A stretch of DNA of 64,000 bases from an uncultured Maribacter sp. Its GTDB lineage: Bacteria > Bacteroidota > Bacteroidia > Flavobacteriales > Flavobacteriaceae. The position numbers and the translations under genes are program-made. Location: positions 310,001-374,000 of the forward strand of contig CANLTE010000001.1 in assembly GCA_947493885.1 (NCBI GenBank), read 5' to 3'. Numbering within the stretch: the first letter of the stretch is position 1; every line of letters begins with the position of its first letter. Shown here one piece after another: positions 20,007 to 28,992 of this stretch. The notes below the pieces were generated by a model. That model saw nothing but the letters and a program-made list of their open reading frames with translations. It was not told the origin of the DNA and ran no database searches.

Positions 20007-21254
20007 ATGAAAAGAGTAGTAATAACAGGAATGGGAGCAATTACACCTATTGGAAATAATGTAAAAACCTATTGGAATAGCCTTCTCAACGGTGTATCAG
20101 GAGCAAACAAAATAACCCACTTTGATGCAAGTAAGTTCAAAACTCAATTTGCATGCGAAATTAAAAATTACAATCCCTTAGACTATTTCGATAGAAAAGA
20201 AGCTCGTAAATTAGATAAATATGCTCAATATGGCTTAGTTGCTTCTGAGGAAGCAATTGCAGATGCTCAATTAGACTTCTCGCAATTAGACACCACAAGA
20301 ATCGGTGTAATTTTTGCCAGCGGAATTGGAGGCTTTGAAACCTTTGAAAAAGAAGTAGTAGAACACGCCAAAAACAATTTCATTCCAAGATTTAATCCTT
20401 TTTTTATTCCAAAAATAATCTCAAACAGCCTTTCTGGAACTATAGCTATAAAAAACAAATTACATGGAATAAACTATTGTCCTGTTACTGCCTGCGCATC
20501 GTCCACTCAAAGTATAATTCATGCCTTCAACTATATACGAATGGGAAAAGCAGATATCTTTATTACTGGCGGTTCTGAAGCTCCAATAACAGAATCCTCT
20601 ATTGGTGGTTTTAATGCTATGAAAGCTATGTCCACCAATAACGAGAATTATGCTACTGCTTCTCGTCCTTTTGATGTGTCTAGAGATGGCTTTGTTGTTG
20701 GTGAAGGAGCTGGAGCATTAATAGTTGAAAGTTTAGATTCTGCCATACAACGAAATGTACCTATTTATGCAGAAATAATTGGTGGCGGTGAATCTTCCGA
20801 CGCATACCATATTACCGGAACACACCCCGAAGGTTATGGCGCTTATCTTGCAATGAAAAATGCTATTTCAGAGGGACTAGTAAATCCTAGCCATATTGAT
20901 TATATAAATGCGCACGCTACCTCAACAGGTTTGGGTGATTTATCAGAAATTAAAGCCATAAAAAAGTTATTTGCAAACAGTTTGGATAAACTTCAAATTA
21001 GTGGAACAAAATCAATGACAGGTCATTTACTTGGTGGCACAGGTGCTATTGAAGCTATTGCCACAGCCTTAACAGTACAAACCAATGAAATACCCCCAAC
21101 CATCAACACTACTAAAATCGATGAACAAATTCCTTCTACACTTAACCTTTCTCTAGGAAAAAAAACAACAAAAACGGTAAATTATGCAATTAGCAATAGC
21201 TTCGGGTTTGGCAGTCATTGCGCCTGCGTTTTATTAAAAAAATACACGAACTAA
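20007..21254 (+). CDS. fabF: beta-ketoacyl-[acyl-carrier-protein] synthase II
   Basis: KAS catalytic Cys VTACASSTQ, HATSTGLGD, GTKSMTGHLLGGTGAIEA. Confidence 0.93.
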   Translation: MKRVVITGMGAITPIGNNVKTYWNSLLNGVSGANKITHFDASKFKTQFACEIKNYNPLDYFDRKEARKLDKYAQYGLVASEEAIADAQLDFSQLDTTRIGVIFASGIGGFETFEKEVVEHAKNNFIPRFNPFFIPKIISNSLSGTIAIKNKLHGINYCPVTACASSTQSIIHAFNYIRMGKADIFITGGSEAPITESSIGGFNAMKAMSTNNENYATASRPFDVSRDGFVVGEGAGALIVESLDSAIQRNVPIYAEIIGGGESSDAYHITGTHPEGYGAYLAMKNAISEGLVNPSHIDYINAHATSTGLGDLSEIKAIKKLFANSLDKLQISGTKSMTGHLLGGTGAIEAIATALTVQTNEIPPTINTTKIDEQIPSTLNLSLGKKTTKTVNYAISNSFGFGSHCACVLLKKYTN

Positions 21255-21362
21255 TAAAACGGCACATAACGCCAGAAAAAACCTTATTTTTAGATAGATT
21301 TTCATGCAACATTTGTTTCATAAATTTAAGTATCATACCACTAATCTCCCTTAAAAACACAA

Positions 21363-22169
21363 ATGAAAAAAAAGTTTTTCTTACTATTTATTGCTATAAT
21401 AGTATCTATAAACTACGCGCACGCCAAAACATCCGATTCCCTTGATGTAAAGTTCAATTTATATCAAAAAATTAAAATGTCAGATGGTATTAACTTATCA
21501 TCAAACGTTTACATCCCCGCTGGAGTTGAAAAAAAGTTTCCTACAATACTAATTATAACGCCTTATATTTCAGATAAAAATCACTCCAGAGGCTTGTTCT
21601 TTTCCAGAAATGGCTATGTTTTTATTACTGTAGATTCAAGAGGAAGAGGAAATTCTGAAGGAGAATTTATTCCTTTTGAAAACGATGCTAACATTTTAAT
21701 ATATCACTCTCTTCCTTTAGAACAGGACATCACAGTAAACGGTAGTATAAAACTGGAAGCCTACATTTCAATGGATGTTGAAGATACTGATTTAAGGTTT
21801 TCGGCATACGAAATAACAAATGACAATACCTCCATTTTTTTACAAGATGATTTTCTAAGAGCTAGATATAGAGATGGGCTTGAAGCGCCTAAAAAAGTGC
21901 CTAAAGACAAAATTGTAAAATACATGTTTAGCGGAAGAAATCTTTTTAGCAGGACGATAAAAAAAGGGAGTAGAATACGATTGGTATTCTCTACTATTGA
22001 TTCCCCAAGTCTTCAAAAAAATTACAACTATTGGATTGATACTTCTAAACAGGTTGAAAAAAATTCTAAAAAGGCAAACATTAAACTGTATCATAACACA
22101 AAATATCCGAGTAGAATTATAGTGCCATACAAACTAGAAAAGAAGCAAGCAAAAAATACATCTCGTTAA
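21363..22169 (+). pseudogene. CocE/NonD-type hydrolase with large in-frame internal deletion (remnant or repurposed)
   Basis: Signal peptide and N-terminal X-Pro peptidase S15-like part (MSDGINLSSNVYIPAG...VDSRGRGNSEGEF) joined directly to the C-terminal PepX_C-like part; no GxSxG nucleophile elbow. Confidence 0.75.
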
Positions 22170-22172
22170 AAA

Positions 22173-22547
22173 ATGAATCTTAATCAAATTACAGTTCCAT
22201 CTTTAGATGTATCAAAATCAATTTCGTTCTATAAAAAATTAGGACTAAAGCTTATTGTTGAAGCCCTTCCTCATTATGCAAGATTTGAATGCCCAGATGG
22301 AACATCCACTTTTTCTGTTCATGAAGTAAGTACCTTACCAAATGGAGATGGAATTTATGTATATTTTGAATGTGAAAACCTAGATGACATTGTTACAGAT
22401 TTGATTGCCAAAGGCGTTTCTTTTGAGCACCCACCAAAAGACCAAACCTGGTTATGGAGAGAAGCTCGTTTAAAAGACCCTGACGGAAACCAAATAATAC
22501 TTTACTTCGCAGGTAAAAATCGTCTTAATCCTCCCTGGAGAATTTAA
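22173..22547 (+). CDS. VOC family (glyoxalase-like) protein
   Basis: SISFYKKLGLKL, LKDPDGNQIILYFAG. Confidence 0.93.
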   Translation: MNLNQITVPSLDVSKSISFYKKLGLKLIVEALPHYARFECPDGTSTFSVHEVSTLPNGDGIYVYFECENLDDIVTDLIAKGVSFEHPPKDQTWLWREARLKDPDGNQIILYFAGKNRLNPPWRI

Positions 22548-22613
22548 ATTGCTTGTAGGTTTTATTTCAAAAAATTAAGCTTATTTGTATATTGCAATAT
22601 AACCAACCTTAAA

Positions 22614-23975
22614 ATGCTGAAACGCTTAATCTCAAGCTGGAAACTACATAAGTTCTCTATTTTGATGGTGCTTATTAGCATGCTATTTTATGCTTCATTT
22701 GCATATGATTTAGTGCGAACAGATTTTATTAAACTCCTTACGCTTCTTGTTGCACTTTTTATTCTCTGCTTTAAATTAGTTCAATTCCAAAAATGGAACT
22801 TTAAATTTCTGTTTATAGCAGGCGTACTTTTCAGGCTTGTCTTTTTAGTAGCTGAACCTAATTTATCACAAGATTTTTACCGTTTTATTTGGGATGGAGA
22901 ACTCATATGTAACCTTAAAAATCCGTATACCTATTTACCCAATGTGCTTATTGAGCAAAAGGATTTGTTTATCGCCAATGCTCAAGAATTGTACAATGGC
23001 ATGGGAGATTTAAGCCCTAAATTTTATAGTAACTATCCGCCGCTAAACCAGTTAATTTTTGCGTTAGCTGCTCTTTTAGGAGGAAAAACAGTTCTAGGCT
23101 CCGTAATTGTAATGCGAATTGTAATTATTTTAGCTGATATCGGAATTGTGTATTTTGGACGAAAACTGTTAAAAAACCTCAACCGTTCTACACATTTAAT
23201 TTTCTGGTATTTTTTAAATCCTCTCGTTTTAGTAGAACTAACAGGAAACCTTCATTTTGAAGGGGTAATGCTCTTCTTTTTTGTGTGGTCATTATATTTA
23301 TTTTCTATCAATAAATGGAAATCTGGCGCCATTATTTACGCGTTTTCCATAATGGTAAAACTTGTTCCAATACTTTTTCTACCCCTTTTTCTAACCCATT
23401 TTAAGTTTAAAAAAAGTATCGCTTTCTATAGTGTGGTTGGAGTAACTATAGTTGCGCTTTTAGCTCCGTTTTACACCCCAGAATTCTTTGTCAATTACTC
23501 CGAAACCGTTGGTCTTTGGTTTTCTAATTTTGAGTTTAATGCTGGACTGTATAATTTAATAAAGCATATTGCTATTCAGTTTGATGCAAAACCTTGGGAG
23601 CTTATAAAAACTTATGGAAAAATAACGCCTATAATAACAATAATAGTTGTCCTACTTTTTACCTTCATTCAAAAAAATAAAAAACTTGGAACACTAATTA
23701 CTGCAATGCTTTTTGTTTTAACCATCTACTATTTTATTTCACCAACCGTGCATCCGTGGTATGTAATTTTCTTGATTTTACTCACCATTTTTACCGATTT
23801 TAAATTCCCACTTATTTGGTCTGCTTCTATTGTTTTAAGCTATTGGGCTTATGGTCAATCTGATTTTAAAGAACATTTAGGCTTTCTTTTTGTTGAATAT
23901 ATTGCAGTATATGGCTTTCTTATTTATGAATTAATAACACTACATAACAAAAAGCGTCTTTTTTGTAAAAATTAA
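22614..23975 (+). CDS. polytopic membrane protein, GT87/mannosyltransferase-like
   Basis: Multiple TM segments, DFYRFIWDGELICNLKNPYTYLP, MVKLVPILFLPLFL. Confidence 0.78.
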   Translation: MLKRLISSWKLHKFSILMVLISMLFYASFAYDLVRTDFIKLLTLLVALFILCFKLVQFQKWNFKFLFIAGVLFRLVFLVAEPNLSQDFYRFIWDGELICNLKNPYTYLPNVLIEQKDLFIANAQELYNGMGDLSPKFYSNYPPLNQLIFALAALLGGKTVLGSVIVMRIVIILADIGIVYFGRKLLKNLNRSTHLIFWYFLNPLVLVELTGNLHFEGVMLFFFVWSLYLFSINKWKSGAIIYAFSIMVKLVPILFLPLFLTHFKFKKSIAFYSVVGVTIVALLAPFYTPEFFVNYSETVGLWFSNFEFNAGLYNLIKHIAIQFDAKPWELIKTYGKITPIITIIVVLLFTFIQKNKKLGTLITAMLFVLTIYYFISPTVHPWYVIFLILLTIFTDFKFPLIWSASIVLSYWAYGQSDFKEHLGFLFVEYIAVYGFLIYELITLHNKKRLFCKN

Positions 23976-24007
23976 ACACTTACATAGGGTCTATTCATTA
24001 TAATTTG

Positions 24008-24015
24008 TACATTTG
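24008..24015 (+). promoter_or_regulatory. putative -7 element TACATTTG
   Basis: Match to TAnnTTTG 7 bp before the leader ORF; no convincing -33 TTG found. Confidence 0.35.
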
Positions 24016-24022
24016 GTCTATA

Positions 24023-24106
24023 ATGAAAACAAAAGTACATACATATCATAACATCTGGACAACTGCTCCAGCACGTTCTTTTGTACCCACTCGCCGCCGC
24101 CCGTAG
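24023..24106 (+). CDS. candidate arginine/proline leader peptide MKTKVHTYHNIWTTAPARSFVPTRRRP (attenuator)
   Basis: 27-codon ORF ending CGC CGC CGC CCG TAG directly upstream of the Arg/Pro biosynthesis operon; absent from the supplied ORF track because of its length. Confidence 0.8.
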   Translation: MKTKVHTYHNIWTTAPARSFVPTRRRP

Positions 24107-24123
24107 GGGTGTGTTATAGTTAT

Positions 24124-24145
24124 GGAAATAGGTGAGTCCATTTCC
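24124..24145 (+). promoter_or_regulatory. hairpin downstream of leader with alternative pairing
   Basis: GGAAAT (24124-24129) / ATTTCC (24140-24145); loop GGTGAGT (24131-24137) can pair with ACTCGCC (24089-24095) over the Arg codons. Confidence 0.5.
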
Positions 24146-24192
24146 CTTCTCAAAAATAAAGTCATTCATTTTTTAAATTAAATAAGCATTCA

Positions 24193-24816
24193 ATGAAAAT
24201 TGTAATTGCTAATACAACACATTATAAGTTCGCTCAAATTATTAGTGATACCATTACGGATTCCGCTAAAGTTAGAGGTACCGGAATTGCAAAACGTACA
24301 CCAGAATATATTCAACAAAAGTTGGAAAAAGGTAATGCAGTTATTGCATTGGACGGTGACAAGTTTGCTGGTTTCTGCTATATAGAAGTTTGGGGGCACG
24401 AAAAATTTGTAGCCAACTCTGGTCTTATTGTTCATCCAGATTATAGAAATCAAGGATTAGCCAAAAAGATAAAAAAAGCTGTTTTTGAACTTTCTAAAGA
24501 AAAGTTTCCTAACGCAAAGATTTTTGGAATTACAACAGGTTTAGCGGTTATGAAAATTAACTATGAACTTGGATATAAACCCGTAACATTCTCTGAACTT
24601 ACTGATGATCCAGAGTTTTGGAAAGGATGCCAAACTTGTAAAAACTTTGATATTTTAACCAGAACTGAAAGAAAAATGTGCCTCTGTACTGGAATGCTGT
24701 ATGACCCTACCGCAGTAAGTAAAGTGGAAGAGCAAAAAGAAAAAGTGAATGGAAAAGCTTTTAAAAGATTAAAAAGTATAAAAGAACAGTTGTTCCTAAA
24801 AAAGAAACAAAAATAG
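24193..24816 (+). CDS. GNAT family N-acetyltransferase, candidate N-acylglutamate synthase of the arg operon
   Basis: GNAT motif SGLIVHPDYRNQGLAKKIKKAV; first gene of the arginine operon; C-terminal CxxC...CxC motif. Confidence 0.85.
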   Translation: MKIVIANTTHYKFAQIISDTITDSAKVRGTGIAKRTPEYIQQKLEKGNAVIALDGDKFAGFCYIEVWGHEKFVANSGLIVHPDYRNQGLAKKIKKAVFELSKEKFPNAKIFGITTGLAVMKINYELGYKPVTFSELTDDPEFWKGCQTCKNFDILTRTERKMCLCTGMLYDPTAVSKVEEQKEKVNGKAFKRLKSIKEQLFLKKKQK

Positions 24817-24828
24817 ATTTCCAATACT

Positions 24829-26040
24829 GTGGAAGTAAAAAAAGTAAACATGAAAAAATTAGTTTTAGCCTATAGTGGCGGTTTAGACACATCGTACTGT
24901 GCAAAGTATTTATCAAAAGAAAAAGGGTTTGAAGTACATGCTGTAAGTGTAAATACTGGTGGTTTTTCAACTGAAGAAATTACAACCATAAAAGAAAAAG
25001 CTATAGACTTAGGAGCATCCTCATATACTTCAATTGACGCTGTTCAAACTTTTTACGACAAAGTAGTGAAGTATCTAATTTTTGGAAATGTTCTTAAAAA
25101 TAATACCTACCCACTTTCGGTTAGTGCAGAAAGAATTGTTCAAGCCATTGAAATTGTAAACTATGCGAAAAAAATTGGTGCAGAACATATTGCGCATGGA
25201 AGTACGGGGGCCGGTAATGACCAAGTAAGATTTGATATGATTTTTCAAATCATTGCTCCTGAAATCCAAATCATTACGCCAATTAGAGATAACAAGCTAT
25301 CAAGAGAAGCTGAAATTGAGTACCTAAAAGAAAATGGGGTTGACTACTCTTGGGAAAAAGCAAAGTACTCTATTAACCGAGGGCTTTGGGGAACATCTGT
25401 AGGTGGAGAAGAAACCTTAACTTCTGAAAAACCTTTACCTGACAGCGCCTATCCTAGTCAACTACAAGAAAAAGAACCTAGCGATGTAACGCTAACTTTT
25501 GAAAAAGGAGAATTAGTAGCTATTAATGGCGAAAAAAACAATCCTGTTGCAAATATTGAAAAACTTGAGGCTTTAGCTTCTAAATATGCTATTGGAAGAG
25601 ATATTCATGTAGGAGATACCATTATAGGTATAAAAGGTAGAGTTGGTTTTGAAGCTGCAGCTGCTTTGATTATTATAAAAGCGCACCATTTGTTAGAAAA
25701 ACATACCTTAAGCAAATGGCAACAATACCAAAAAGAACAACAAGGTAATTTTTACGGAATGTTATTACATGAAGGGAATTATTTAGATGAAGTAATGAGA
25801 AACATTGAAGCCTTTTTAAGCGATACGCAGAAAAATGTTTCTGGAGATGTATTCTTAAGTCTATTTCCTTTCCAGTTTAGACTAAACGGAATTTCATCTA
25901 AACATGACCTTATGAACGCTTCATTTGGTAGTTATGGAGAAATGAACAAAGGATGGACAGCAGATGACGCTAAAGGATTTATAAAAATTCTATCCAATGC
26001 AAGTAAAATATCAAATCACGTAAATCAAAATCATGATTAA
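24829..26040 (+). CDS. argG: argininosuccinate synthase
   Basis: LAYSGGLDTSYCAKYL, HGSTGAGNDQVRFD; ATG at 24850 is an alternative start. Confidence 0.96.
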   Translation: MEVKKVNMKKLVLAYSGGLDTSYCAKYLSKEKGFEVHAVSVNTGGFSTEEITTIKEKAIDLGASSYTSIDAVQTFYDKVVKYLIFGNVLKNNTYPLSVSAERIVQAIEIVNYAKKIGAEHIAHGSTGAGNDQVRFDMIFQIIAPEIQIITPIRDNKLSREAEIEYLKENGVDYSWEKAKYSINRGLWGTSVGGEETLTSEKPLPDSAYPSQLQEKEPSDVTLTFEKGELVAINGEKNNPVANIEKLEALASKYAIGRDIHVGDTIIGIKGRVGFEAAAALIIIKAHHLLEKHTLSKWQQYQKEQQGNFYGMLLHEGNYLDEVMRNIEAFLSDTQKNVSGDVFLSLFPFQFRLNGISSKHDLMNASFGSYGEMNKGWTADDAKGFIKILSNASKISNHVNQNHD

Positions 26041-27007
26041 AGTTGGTATCATAGGTGGTTCGGGTTATACTGGTGGGGAGCTTATAAGACTTTTACTAAA
26101 TCACTCCGCAGTAGCTATAGACTTTGTATTTAGTACTACAAGAGCAGGTAAAAAAATAACCTCTGCGCACCCTGATTTATTAGGAGTAACTAATTTGGCA
26201 TTTACAGGAGATGTTAATCTAAATGTAGATTTGGTTTTTCTTTGTCTAGGTCACGGAAATTCAACAAAATTTTTGAACGAAAACCCGTTTTCTTCAACTA
26301 CCAAAATCATTGATTTAAGTAATGATTTTAGACTAAATGACGATGCTGTTTTTCAGAACAAAGAATTTGTTTATGGATTACCTGAACTTTTAAAATCGGA
26401 AATCAAAACCGCAAATTATATTGCAAACCCAGGTTGTTTTGCCACAGCTATTCAGTTAGCCCTATTACCATTGGCAAAAGAAAATAAATTACAAAATGAT
26501 GTACACATAAATGCCGTTACTGGTAGTACTGGTGCGGGTGTTAGCCCTTCTGCAACATCTCATTTTAGTTGGAGAAACAATAATGTATCATGGTACAAAC
26601 CTTTTACACATCAGCATTTGGGAGAAATAGGCGAAAGTCTAGAAAGCTTGCAAGAAAATGTAGGCGAACTTTTTTTTCTTCCAAATAGAGGAAACTTTAC
26701 TCGTGGAATTTTAGCTACAGCGTATACCAAATTTGATGGTGATTTAGAAAATGCTAAAGCCATCTTTACAAATTTTTATAAAGATGCACTTTATACGCAT
26801 GTTTCAGATGACCCAATTAATTTAAAGCAAGTAGTAAATACAAATCAATGCCATATTCATTTACATAAACATGGCGATACTTTATTAATTACTTCTGCTA
26901 TAGACAACCTTTTAAAAGGAGCATCTGGTCAAGCGGTTCAAAACATGAATTTAATGTTTGGGTTTAACGAAAATGAAGGGCTTAATTTAAAAGCAGGAGT
27001 ATTTTAA
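26033..27007 (+). CDS. argC: N-acetyl-gamma-glutamyl-phosphate reductase
   Basis: GGSGYTGGELIRLL, NPGCFATAIQLAL. Confidence 0.96.
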   Translation: MIKVGIIGGSGYTGGELIRLLLNHSAVAIDFVFSTTRAGKKITSAHPDLLGVTNLAFTGDVNLNVDLVFLCLGHGNSTKFLNENPFSSTTKIIDLSNDFRLNDDAVFQNKEFVYGLPELLKSEIKTANYIANPGCFATAIQLALLPLAKENKLQNDVHINAVTGSTGAGVSPSATSHFSWRNNNVSWYKPFTHQHLGEIGESLESLQENVGELFFLPNRGNFTRGILATAYTKFDGDLENAKAIFTNFYKDALYTHVSDDPINLKQVVNTNQCHIHLHKHGDTLLITSAIDNLLKGASGQAVQNMNLMFGFNENEGLNLKAGVF

Positions 27008-27052
27008 TATTAAATGAGAAAAAACATTAGACATTAGACAAAAATAATAACA

Positions 27053-27853
27053 ATGAAAATAGCAATAATAGGAGCAGGTAACTTGGGGCTATCCATCGCC
27101 AAAGGAATTTTAAATTCTAATGGTGCAACAAGTATGTACTTAACCAAAAGAAACACTGCCGAAATAGAAGACTATACAAAATATGGTAATGTGACTATCA
27201 CTTCTGATAATCGCGAAGCCATTAAAAATTCTGATATTTTAATTTTTGCCATTCAACCTAGCCAGTTCGAAGCTATTTTAGAAAACTGCAAAGATTTACT
27301 AACCGAAAATCATGTTGTAATTTCAACAATAACTGGATTTAGTATTGCGCAAATGGAAGCGATAATTGGTGCGGATAAAAATATTATTAGAAGTATGCCA
27401 AACACAGCTATTTCTGTTGGGAAGTCTATGACTTGTATTTGTGGTAATGGCAAAGGAAAGTCTAGAATAGATTTGGCAAAAGCTATTTTCAATAGAATGG
27501 GACACAGTTTAGAAATTCCTGAAAATCAAATGCAAGCTGCAACAGTAATATGTGCGAGTGGTATTGCTTTTTGGATGCGCTTAATACGAGCTACTACGCA
27601 AGGTGCAATACAATTAGGTTTTGATGCTAAAGAGGCCCAAGAACTAGCAATGCATACTTGTAACGGAGCGGCAGGGCTTTTAATTGAATCTGGCAGCCAC
27701 CCAGAATCTGAAATTGATAAAGTAACAACACCTAAAGGATGCACCATACAAGGTTTAAACGAAATGGAACATCAAGGATTAAGCTCATCGTTAATTCAAG
27801 GTATTGTTGCTTCCTATGAAAAAATTAGTAGAATTAAAAAAGGCCAACTATGA
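27053..27853 (+). CDS. proC: pyrroline-5-carboxylate reductase
   Basis: IGAGNLGLSIAKG, RSMPNTAISVGKSMT, TPKGCTIQGLNEME. Confidence 0.95.
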   Translation: MKIAIIGAGNLGLSIAKGILNSNGATSMYLTKRNTAEIEDYTKYGNVTITSDNREAIKNSDILIFAIQPSQFEAILENCKDLLTENHVVISTITGFSIAQMEAIIGADKNIIRSMPNTAISVGKSMTCICGNGKGKSRIDLAKAIFNRMGHSLEIPENQMQAATVICASGIAFWMRLIRATTQGAIQLGFDAKEAQELAMHTCNGAAGLLIESGSHPESEIDKVTTPKGCTIQGLNEMEHQGLSSSLIQGIVASYEKISRIKKGQL

Positions 27854-28992
27854 ATTTGTTTGATGTATATCCCCTATACGATGTAACTCCTGTTTCTGCA
27901 AAGGGCATGGTGGTTACCGATGATAAAGGTCAAGAATATTTAGATTTTTATGGTGGTCATGCAGTAATTTCTATTGGTCATGGTCATAATCATTATGTAA
28001 AAAAGCTAAAGAATCAACTAGATAATATTGGTTTTTATAGTAACGCGGTTCAAAACCCTTTGCAAAAAGAACTTGCCACTAAATTAGGACAGCTTTCTTC
28101 TTGTGAAGATTACAATTTGTTTCTATGTAATTCTGGTGCTGAAGCGAATGAAAATGCATTAAAACTAGCATCTTTTCAAACCGGAAAATCCCGAGTAATA
28201 GCTTTTAAAAATGGATTCCATGGAAGAACTTCTGCTGCCGTTGCTGCTACCGATAACGAAAAAATAAATGCTCCTTTAAACAAGCAACAAAAAGTAACAA
28301 TTTTACCTTTTAATGATTTAGATGCTTTTACCACTGAAATAGAAAAAGGAGATGTTTGTGGTGTAATATTAGAAGCTATACAAGGTGTTGGTGGTTTAGA
28401 TGAGCCAAACAACGATTTTTTTCAGCAAGTAGCTTTGCAATCTAAACAAAACGGAGCGTTACTAATAGCTGATGAGGTACAATGTGGTTTTGGAAGAAGT
28501 GGCAAATTCTTTGGGTTTCAACATCATATTACGGAGCAAGGTAAAAGTATTAAACCAGACATTATCAGTATAGCGAAAGGTATGGGTAATGGTTTTCCTG
28601 TTGGTGGAGTGTTAATTCATGAAAGTATTGAAGCTTCATATGGCATGTTGGGAACTACTTTTGGAGGAAATCATTTAGCATGTGCAGCTACTTTGGCAGT
28701 TTTAGAGGTAATAGAAAACGAAAACCTCATTAAAAATACCGAAGAGGTTGGGGCTTATTTTGTTGAAAAAGCAAAAGAAATTCCCGCAATAAAACAAATT
28801 AAAGGAAAGGGCCTTATGCTAGGTATTGAGTTTGATTTTGAAGTAGGAGAACTACGCAAAAAAATGATTTACAATCAGCATATTTTTACAGGCGGAGCTA
28901 TGAACAAAAGACTACTACGTTTTTTACCAGCTTTAAATTGTACTAAGAAACATATCGATTTATTTTTTAACGCCCTTAAAAAAGAATTATAG
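27850..28992 (+). CDS. argD: acetylornithine (N-acylornithine) aminotransferase
   Basis: Class III aminotransferase motifs; ALLIADEVQCGFGRSGKFF, SIAKGMGNGFPVG; ATGA overlap with proC. Confidence 0.95.
   Translation: MNLFDVYPLYDVTPVSAKGMVVTDDKGQEYLDFYGGHAVISIGHGHNHYVKKLKNQLDNIGFYSNAVQNPLQKELATKLGQLSSCEDYNLFLCNSGAEANENALKLASFQTGKSRVIAFKNGFHGRTSAAVAATDNEKINAPLNKQQKVTILPFNDLDAFTTEIEKGDVCGVILEAIQGVGGLDEPNNDFFQQVALQSKQNGALLIADEVQCGFGRSGKFFGFQHHITEQGKSIKPDIISIAKGMGNGFPVGGVLIHESIEASYGMLGTTFGGNHLACAATLAVLEVIENENLIKNTEEVGAYFVEKAKEIPAIKQIKGKGLMLGIEFDFEVGELRKKMIYNQHIFTGGAMNKRLLRFLPALNCTKKHIDLFFNALKKEL

Noticed and set aside
23972-24169. 65-aa minus-strand ORF overlapping the arg leader
   Set aside because: No recognisable features; overlaps the much more meaningful plus-strand leader ORF and lies antisense to it.
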